Assembly: GCA_001704065.1 (NCBI GenBank)
Contig: LHBX01000016.1
Span: 62,001 to 126,000 of the forward strand
Direction of reading: 5' to 3'
Source of the DNA: Pelagibacteraceae bacterium GOM-A1
GTDB lineage: Bacteria > Pseudomonadota > Alphaproteobacteria > Pelagibacterales > Pelagibacteraceae
DNA: 64,000 bases
The position numbers and the translations under genes are program-made. Positions 62,155 through 64,000 of the stretch are shown piece after piece (position 1 is the first letter of the stretch; every line of letters starts with the position of its first letter). The notes under the pieces were generated by a model, which saw only the letters and a list, made by a program, of their open reading frames with translations, did no database searches and was not told where the DNA came from.

Positions 62155-64000
62155 ATGATGGATATAAAAGTGACATTACCATTATTACCATTAAGAGATA
62201 TTGTAGTTTTTCCAAGCATGGTTATCCCTTTGTTTGTTGGAAGGGATAAATCTATCACTGCGTTAAATGAAGTAATGAAAGGTGATAAAAAAATTGTTCT
62301 TGTCACACAAAAAAATTCTGAAGTTGATGATCCAAAGAAAAATGATGTTTTTACTTATGGATGCGAAAGTAACATTTTGCAGTTACTTAAACTTCCAGAT
62401 GGAACGGTTAAAGTATTAGTTGAAGGCACCAAGAGGGTAAAAATAGTTGATTTTAAAGATGATGAAAAATTTATTAAATGTTCATTTGAGTATCAAAAAG
62501 ATATTATATCAAAAGAAGATGATCTACTTCCATTAAGCTTAACAGCCATTAAAAGATTAGAAAAATTAACTGGCGTTAATAAAAAAATATCCTCAGAGAC
62601 AATCAACAATATAAAGCAATTAAAAAATCCATCCAAAATTGCTGATAATATAATTTCACATATCAATGCAAGCATCTCAGAAAAACAACAAATATTTGAA
62701 ACCTTAGATGTTAAGAAAAGATTAAATAGTGTGATTAAAATAATGGAAAATGAGGCAAGCATCATTGGTGTTGAGAAAAGAATAAGAGGAAGAGTTAAAA
62801 CTCAAATGGAGAAAACTCAGAGAGAATATTATTTAAATGAGCAATTAAAAGCTATTCAAAAAGAGTTAGGTGAAATTGAAGATGGTAAGGATGAGACAAC
62901 TAGCTTAAAAAAATCAATTTTGAAGGCAAAGATGCCAAAAGAAGTTGAGAAGAAATGCATGTCCGAATTAAAAAAATTAAAAAATATGAGTCCAATGTCT
63001 GCTGAGGCAACTGTTGTAAGAAACTACCTAGATTGGATGATAGATTTGCCATGGTTTAAAAAAGATAAAGTAGACATAGATTTAAACAAAGCTTTAAAAA
63101 TCCTGGAGGAAGATCACTTTGGATTAGAAAAAGTTAAAGAAAGAATAATAGAATTCTTAGCAGTGCAGAAAAGAATGGATAAAATAAAAGGCCCTATACT
63201 ATGTTTAGTTGGTCCGCCAGGTGTAGGAAAAACTTCTTTAGGTAAATCAATAGCTAAGGCAACCAACAGACAATTTGTTAGAATGTCTCTAGGTGGAGTA
63301 AGAGATGAAGCAGAAGTAAGAGGGCATAGAAGAACTTATATCGGTTCACTTCCTGGAAAAATTATTCAGATGATGAAAAAAGCAGGAACTAAAAATCCTT
63401 TATTTTTATTAGATGAAATAGATAAAGTTGGAAACGATTATAGAGGTGATCCATCATCAGCTTTATTAGAGGCTTTAGATCCTGAACAGAACACAACATT
63501 TAATGACCATTACTTAGAAGTTGATTATGATTTATCAGATGTAATGTTTGTTACAACTGCAAATACACTAAATATTCTTCCCCCACTTTTAGATAGAATG
63601 GAAGTCATAAGAATTCCAGGATATACAGAAGATGAGAAGATTAATATTGCTAACAAATATTTACTTCCTAAACAAATCAAAGACAACGGTGTTAAAGAAG
63701 GTGAAATGAAGTTAGCTGATGATACAATTAAAGAAATTATAAGAAGTTACACCAGAGAAAGTGGCGTTAGAAATTTAGAGAGAGAAATATCAAAAGTAAC
63801 AAGAAAAGTTGTTAAAAAAGTTGTTAATAATGAAGAAAAAAGTGTTGAAGTCAATGAAAGGAACATACCTGACTTTCTAGGAATTAAGAAATTTAAATTT
63901 GGTGAACTAGAAGCAAAAGATAAAGTTGGAATAGTTATAGGTTTAGCTTGGACAGAGTTTGGTGGAGAGATATTAAAAGTTGAAACAGTTAACATGCCAG
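62155..64000 (+). CDS. lon: Lon protease, N-terminal part (runs off right edge)
   Basis: Two adjacent ATGs (62155 and 62158) open a frame that continues to the window end, 615 codons seen. It begins with the Lon substrate domain (LPLLPLRDIVVFPSMVIPL), the coiled-coil region (QREYYLNEQLKAIQKELGE) and the AAA+ module with Walker A GPPGVGKT at about residues 353-360 and Walker B FLLDEIDK. The last bases reach the start of the protease domain (GLAWTEFGGE); the catalytic Ser-Lys pair lies outside. It follows clpX by 59 bases. Confidence 0.96.
   Translation, partial: MMDIKVTLPLLPLRDIVVFPSMVIPLFVGRDKSITALNEVMKGDKKIVLVTQKNSEVDDPKKNDVFTYGCESNILQLLKLPDGTVKVLVEGTKRVKIVDFKDDEKFIKCSFEYQKDIISKEDDLLPLSLTAIKRLEKLTGVNKKISSETINNIKQLKNPSKIADNIISHINASISEKQQIFETLDVKKRLNSVIKIMENEASIIGVEKRIRGRVKTQMEKTQREYYLNEQLKAIQKELGEIEDGKDETTSLKKSILKAKMPKEVEKKCMSELKKLKNMSPMSAEATVVRNYLDWMIDLPWFKKDKVDIDLNKALKILEEDHFGLEKVKERIIEFLAVQKRMDKIKGPILCLVGPPGVGKTSLGKSIAKATNRQFVRMSLGGVRDEAEVRGHRRTYIGSLPGKIIQMMKKAGTKNPLFLLDEIDKVGNDYRGDPSSALLEALDPEQNTTFNDHYLEVDYDLSDVMFVTTANTLNILPPLLDRMEVIRIPGYTEDEKINIANKYLLPKQIKDNGVKEGEMKLADDTIKEIIRSYTRESGVRNLEREISKVTRKVVKKVVNNEEKSVEVNERNIPDFLGIKKFKFGELEAKDKVGIVIGLAWTEFGGEILKVETVNMP

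Overview
The window is a gene-dense, very AT-rich piece of bacterial chromosome. It most likely comes from the SAR11 clade (Pelagibacterales, Alphaproteobacteria). The reasons are the very low GC content, gene gaps that are mostly under 100 bases or overlaps of 1-20 bases, two TRAP systems and two ABC systems with abundant periplasmic binding proteins, compact catabolic operons, and a tig-clpP-clpX-lon block. I see no insertion sequence, prophage, CRISPR array or rRNA. No stretch longer than about 250 bases lacks a gene, and four of the largest gaps hold small open frames that I annotate.

Layout. 1-3.6 kb: a GMP reductase fragment on the left edge (minus), then an operon with a fluoroacetate-dehalogenase-like hydrolase, a TauD-type dioxygenase and an AEC carrier. 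3.6-5.5 kb: tRNA(CAT) followed at once by a 2-oxoglutarate oxygenase and a methyltransferase. 5.5-10.6 kb: apt, divergent from an operon carrying mtnP, a secreted hydrolase, mtnA, a FucA-like class II aldolase and a SpeD-SpeE fusion. Together these make spermidine and recycle its by-product methylthioadenosine. 10.7-13.7 kb: amino-acid ABC binding protein and two permeases without an ATPase, then a nitrilase-family amidase. 13.9-20 kb: a multidomain cNMP-binding/PlsC/SGNH protein and several unknown, mostly exported or membrane proteins.

20-31.6 kb: TRAP system 1 with a crotonase and a CoA-transferase, then a large FAD/Fe-S 2-hydroxyacid dehydrogenase, an enolase-superfamily enzyme and serine-glyoxylate aminotransferase. 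31.6-43 kb: a minus-strand catabolic operon (GMC oxidoreductase, TerC, SDR, M23 peptidase, MhpD-like hydratase, M24 creatinase-like hydrolase), divergent from TRAP system 2, an NCS1 permease and a zinc alcohol dehydrogenase. 43-57 kb: glycerol phosphate metabolism, with a short GlpD, UgpB-A-E-E-C, UgpQ, a 2H phosphoesterase, UshA and GlpK. 57-64 kb: a 3-hydroxyisobutyrate-dehydrogenase-like enzyme, tRNA-Leu, and tig-clpP-clpX-lon running off the right edge.

Themes. All four binding-protein genes have a clear Shine-Dalgarno sequence, and all four are separated from their permease genes by a GC-rich hairpin. Both tRNAs are followed by a coding sequence only 6-7 bases after the CCA. Three small convergent frames interlock their stop codon with that of a neighbour in a shared TTAA.
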